Shown: positions 61,206 to 64,000 of the stretch, piece after piece
How the letters are laid out: each line of letters begins with the position of its first letter
Position numbering within the stretch: position 1 is the stretch's first letter
Assembly (NCBI RefSeq): GCF_001730295.1
Contig: NZ_MIKA01000008.1
Location: forward strand, 16,792 to 80,791
Direction: 5' to 3'
From: Enterococcus plantarum
GTDB lineage: Bacteria > Bacillota > Bacilli > Lactobacillales > Enterococcaceae
DNA: 64,000 nucleotides
Program-made: the position numbers and the translations under genes
Notes under the pieces: model-generated
What the model saw: the letters and a program-made list of their open reading frames with translations, nothing else
The model's database searches: none
Told to the model about the DNA's origin: nothing

Positions 61206-62741
61206 ATGAACATACTGAAGCAAGACCTAAATCGTATTTATGCTGCCATTTTAAAAGGCGGATTAAGACAATACAAATATAAAAATAGCAACTTGCGCCC
61301 ATTTGTTCAGCAACCAGAGGGGAAAAAGGGTGCTATATTTGGTTTCCGCTCGAAAGAGGCAATGGCTGTGGCCCGTGGTGTAGTGTTAACTTCGGAAGAA
61401 GCACTGTGGGAAAATGAGAACTCATTTACTCATTGGACACCAAACGTGTTTAGGTATGGTACCTATACAGACGATCGCAGACTCTTTGTAACAGGTCATA
61501 AGGATCAGAACTTGAATCAGATTAACACGTTTATGATCGATATCGATGTTAAAGTTGGTCAATCATGCTCTGGTCAAGACATTATGGACCGCAGCATGGA
61601 CTTAGGGTTCATACCCACTATGACTTTAGAAACTCCAGGCGGTTATCAGGTATATTATGTGCTGGAGAATCCCTGGTTTATTTCTAACGCAAATGGCTAC
61701 AACTCAGTAAAAATCGCAAGAAATGTCTCAAATAATTTGAGACGATATTTTGCGGAAGAATTGCCAGTCGATATGGGCTGTAACCATTTTGGGATTGCCC
61801 GAATTCCAAGATCTGATAATATTTTGCAATACAATCCAGAAATGACTTATGACATGCAAACATTAATAGACTGGTCTTTTGAATACTCTTCAGATAACCT
61901 AATTGACATAGAAAAACCTAAACTATTTCTGTTACCCAAGAAAAGTAAACAAAAGAATGCTGCATGGGTCGATCAACTGCTTAATAACACGCAAATTGAA
62001 GGGGACAAAGGCTTACTTGGGCGTAATAGTGCCATTTTCACCATGGCTTTGGCTTACTATTCTTCCGGAGAAACGCAAGAAAATTGTTACAACGATATGG
62101 ATCAATTCAACACTAACTTAGGCAATAAAGCGTTGAAAGATGCTGAAGTAAGACGTGCGATTGAATCGGCATATTCCGGAGAATATCACCAAGCAGAACA
62201 GGAAAAGATTGATCTACTTGTAGAAAGTTGGGGCTCAGGGGAGGCTCCTAAGGCTCCGTTTAGCAAAAGAAAAGGGGACTGTGGGTATAGAAGTCACCCA
62301 AGTACCTGGTATAAATTCAAAAAAGATCGATCAGAGAGAAAATATTCTCATAGACATGAATGGAAAGCGGACTTATTAGCATTCCTGAAGGATAAAAGCT
62401 ATACGTATAAACCTTATTTTGTAACGACAAAAAGAGAATTAGCAGAAGAATTAAAGATTCCTAATCGCTCTCTGGACAAAGTTCTGAAGGAAATGCAACA
62501 AGAGGGTAGACTGTTTTACTCTGTAAAAGCTGGTAGAGGTGGCGGAATTAGGATGGCCACTAGGAATGCATTAGTTCAAACAATTTTAAATGTGAAAAAG
62601 GAAGTACAATCTGCATACGTAGAAGCCATTTTGAGTCTTTTCCCGGTTGCGGGCAAAGTAGTCACTCAACTTTTAAAATCCCCTGCAACAAAAGATAAGG
62701 CATGCCAGCAGCTGGATTTAGGAGGCATAGATACAGGTTGA
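61206..62741 (+). CDS. repE: Inc18-type replication initiator (RepE/RepR/RepS family)
   Basis: 511 residues, slightly longer than RepE of pAMbeta1. Blocks that I recognise from this family: GAIFGFRSKEAMAVARGVVL, TSEEALWENENSFTHWTPNV-like region, INTFMIDIDVKVGQSCSGQD, LGFIPTMTLETPGGYQVYYV, DMGCNHFGIARIPRSDNI, GLLGRNSAIFTMALAYYSSG and YKPYFVTTKRELAEELKIPN (a C-terminal winged helix). GGAAAGGAAA precedes the ATG. These proteins start unidirectional theta replication at an origin just downstream of the gene. Leader with antisense RNA and attenuator supports the assignment. Confidence 0.95.
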   Translation: MNILKQDLNRIYAAILKGGLRQYKYKNSNLRPFVQQPEGKKGAIFGFRSKEAMAVARGVVLTSEEALWENENSFTHWTPNVFRYGTYTDDRRLFVTGHKDQNLNQINTFMIDIDVKVGQSCSGQDIMDRSMDLGFIPTMTLETPGGYQVYYVLENPWFISNANGYNSVKIARNVSNNLRRYFAEELPVDMGCNHFGIARIPRSDNILQYNPEMTYDMQTLIDWSFEYSSDNLIDIEKPKLFLLPKKSKQKNAAWVDQLLNNTQIEGDKGLLGRNSAIFTMALAYYSSGETQENCYNDMDQFNTNLGNKALKDAEVRRAIESAYSGEYHQAEQEKIDLLVESWGSGEAPKAPFSKRKGDCGYRSHPSTWYKFKKDRSERKYSHRHEWKADLLAFLKDKSYTYKPYFVTTKRELAEELKIPNRSLDKVLKEMQQEGRLFYSVKAGRGGGIRMATRNALVQTILNVKKEVQSAYVEAILSLFPVAGKVVTQLLKSPATKDKACQQLDLGGIDTG

Positions 62742-62797
62742 AATTAAACCTGCAAATTGCCAATTACTTTATATCTATGATACTTGGGCTACAAAAA

Positions 62798-62817
62798 AGC
62801 ATTGCTTGCACAATGCT
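62798..62817 (-). terminator. Terminator of the PrgX-like gene
   Basis: AGCATTG/CAATGCT hairpin, followed on the minus strand by T6. The short rep-prgX gap (62742-62847) may also hold the replication origin, as in Inc18 plasmids. Confidence 0.5.
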
Positions 62818-62847
62818 AATAAATTATATCTTAGATACTTTTGATCA

Positions 62848-63777
62848 TTAGTTTTGTTCTTTTATCTGTACTATGTCGTAATCAGTATTATTTTTGTAGT
62901 ATGCAGGATTATCTACTAAATGGTTCAATTCTTGTTTGAAAATTTTAGCTGTTTGAATATCTTGAATTTCTTCTATACTAGAAATTAAATTTCTGGCTAT
63001 ATCAATGTATTTTGTATCTTTTTTCTGTAGATATAAGGCAAGGTTTTTGTGATACTGAATGTCAAATCTGAAGTAATAACTTTGAAATGTGGGATCTTGA
63101 TCTTCTGCTAATTTGACATATTCAAGAGCTTTTTCATAATCCATCTGATAAATCTTGAAAGAAATAATGTTTGTTAATAATACATTTGCATATTTTTTAG
63201 TTTGAATAGAGCGTTGGTCTTTGTATTGTAAGGGTGTCATTAATTTTATGATATTATCTGCTTGATGATTATTCATGTAATTTATTGTATTTAAGGCTAA
63301 TATATAATCATACATTGAATAAAATTGTTTATTTGATAATCTATTTACGATGACTTTAATATCATCACTATTAATTTTCTCTACTTCATACCAAAGTTTG
63401 TATAAATTATTTTTGTATGTGAATAAAAATGCTAGGTCTTTCATTGTCAATTTTTTTATATCTTGATTGTTTAATCTGTTATAATCTTCTAATACGTTCT
63501 CTTTGATGATTATATCTGTATGTCTATTGATTGCTTTGTTTAATTTTTCTTTGTACTGCAAGAATTCAGTGTCTATTTCTGCAAATGCCATAAATTCTGA
63601 AGGTGCTATGTCTAGATGGTCACATACTTGTTCAATATGTTCTATTTTTATTTTAAGTTTTCCTGTTTCTAGTCTTGAATAAAGGGAGTTGTCTGTTTCT
63701 TTTCCGATAATCATTTCTTTTTGTTTAAGATTATTAACATTTCTAAGAAATTTCAATGTGTCCGTGTAATTATTCAT
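62848..63777 (-). CDS. TraA/PrgX-like (Rgg-type) peptide-responsive regulator
   Basis: 309 residues from ATG 63777 behind AAAAGGAGTG; upstream starts to 63846 lack a ribosome binding site. An N-terminal Cro/CI helix-turn-helix (LKFLRNVNNLKQKEMI, NSLYSRLETGKLKIKIEHIE) is followed by an all-helical TPR-like domain of about 240 residues (YDYILALNTINYMNNHQADN, YEKALEYVKLAEDQDP), the fold that binds peptide pheromones in PrgX and TraA (about 317-319 aa). It is divergent from a small ORF, and two identical operator-like sites lie in the gap. It probably represses the transfer operon until a pheromone arrives. Confidence 0.75.
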   Translation of the reverse strand: MNNYTDTLKFLRNVNNLKQKEMIIGKETDNSLYSRLETGKLKIKIEHIEQVCDHLDIAPSEFMAFAEIDTEFLQYKEKLNKAINRHTDIIIKENVLEDYNRLNNQDIKKLTMKDLAFLFTYKNNLYKLWYEVEKINSDDIKVIVNRLSNKQFYSMYDYILALNTINYMNNHQADNIIKLMTPLQYKDQRSIQTKKYANVLLTNIISFKIYQMDYEKALEYVKLAEDQDPTFQSYYFRFDIQYHKNLALYLQKKDTKYIDIARNLISSIEEIQDIQTAKIFKQELNHLVDNPAYYKNNTDYDIVQIKEQN

Positions 63778-63795
63778 AAGTTTCACTCCTTTTAT

Positions 63796-63810
63796 ATGCA
63801 AAAAATGCAT
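63796..63810. promoter_or_regulatory. Operator-like site 1 of the PrgX-like regulator
   Basis: ATGCA, five As, TGCAT; identical 15-mer at 63880. Confidence 0.6.
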
Positions 63811-63879
63811 GTATTTTAAGTTTAATTGTATATTTTTCATACACAATTCGTAAGAACGTTGATAATTCGTTTAAAACAC

Positions 63880-63894
63880 ATGCAAAAAATGCAT
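63880..63894. promoter_or_regulatory. Operator-like site 2 of the PrgX-like regulator
   Basis: Same 15-mer as 63796, start to start 84 bp, about eight helical turns, which would suit DNA looping by a tetramer as PrgX does at its two sites. Confidence 0.6.
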
Positions 63895-63986
63895 GCGCAA
63901 TTTAAAAAAGCTTTTTTAATGTATTCTTGTGTGATAAACTAAGTACAAGATATATCTAATTACTAAATGAAATGAGGTGTTTACAA

Positions 63987-64000
63987 ATGATTTCTTTGAT
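63987..64000 (+). CDS. Start of a small ORF divergent from the PrgX-like gene (3' partial)
   Basis: GAGGTG seven bases before ATG 63987; only MISL can be read before the window ends. The position is that of prgQ/iad, which encode inhibitor peptide precursors in pheromone plasmids. The product cannot be determined from four codons. Confidence 0.4.

Noticed and set aside
1..64000. CRISPR arrays, rRNA genes, complete tRNA genes, antibiotic-resistance genes
   Set aside because: None found on reading both strands; regular repeats in the window are surface-protein LRR codons, partition repeats and the two-hairpin elements.

Overview
The window is one contiguous piece of a large, AT-rich conjugative plasmid from an Enterococcus (E. 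faecalis / E. faecium type). I infer this from a pCF10-like pcf conjugation block, an Inc18-type (pAMbeta1/pIP501) Rep protein with its antisense RNA and attenuator, a TraA/PrgX-like regulator, two WxL surface-protein clusters, fst-type addiction modules and worn copies of ISL3, IS6, IS3 and IS30 elements. There are no rRNA genes, no complete tRNA and no CRISPR array. Both ends cut through the conjugation system: position 1 lies inside a VirB8/PrgL-like gene, and the last 14 bases begin a small ORF divergent from the PrgX-like gene. If the molecule is circular, the missing part probably holds the rest of the transfer operon.

Layout. 1-12.5 kb: end of the mating-channel operon, coupling protein PcfC, a primase/ArdC-like giant protein and its metallopeptidase paralogue, oriT, PcfF, relaxase PcfG and a secreted nuclease lipoprotein. 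12.5-16 kb: a holin-like type I toxin, small secreted or membrane proteins and a CPBP protease. 16-18 kb: about 2 kb without genes. 17.9-28.7 kb: a tyrosine recombinase inside a segment bounded by 28-bp inverted repeats, then an operon for an atypical response regulator, a small sortase substrate, four WxL proteins, a DUF916/DUF3324 protein, a large WxL protein and AmaP-DUF2273-Asp23, followed by DUF421. 28.8-39.3 kb: accessory genes (HTH proteins, broken bacteriocin immunity gene, Fic, MazEF-like pair, secreted crystallin and LRR proteins) between dead ISs and a dispersed two-hairpin repeat. 39.8-46.6 kb: a second WxL-type cluster with a BspA-like LRR protein. 46.7-54.7 kb: IS6 relic, a second copy of a 325-aa DNA-binding/nuclease-like protein, a short recombinase, a TxpA-like toxin, an FRG-domain protein and two fst modules. 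54.8-58.2 kb: SRAP, aldo/keto reductase, MerR, histidine phosphatase, IS30 relic. 58.6-63.8 kb: ParA/ParB-type partition with repeats, replication control, Rep and the PrgX-like regulator.

The most striking system is at 17.9-19.4 kb. The integrase segment carries, on the minus strand, a near-consensus promoter (TTGACA, 17 bp, TATATT) that now points left into a terminator-like hairpin and gene-free DNA. Inversion at the 28-bp repeats would aim it straight into the WxL operon. The window therefore appears to show a self-encoded phase-variation switch for a surface-protein operon, captured in the OFF orientation. A second unusual feature is the family of two-hairpin repeats scattered between accessory genes, associated with paired copies of a nuclease-like gene and very short tyrosine recombinases.
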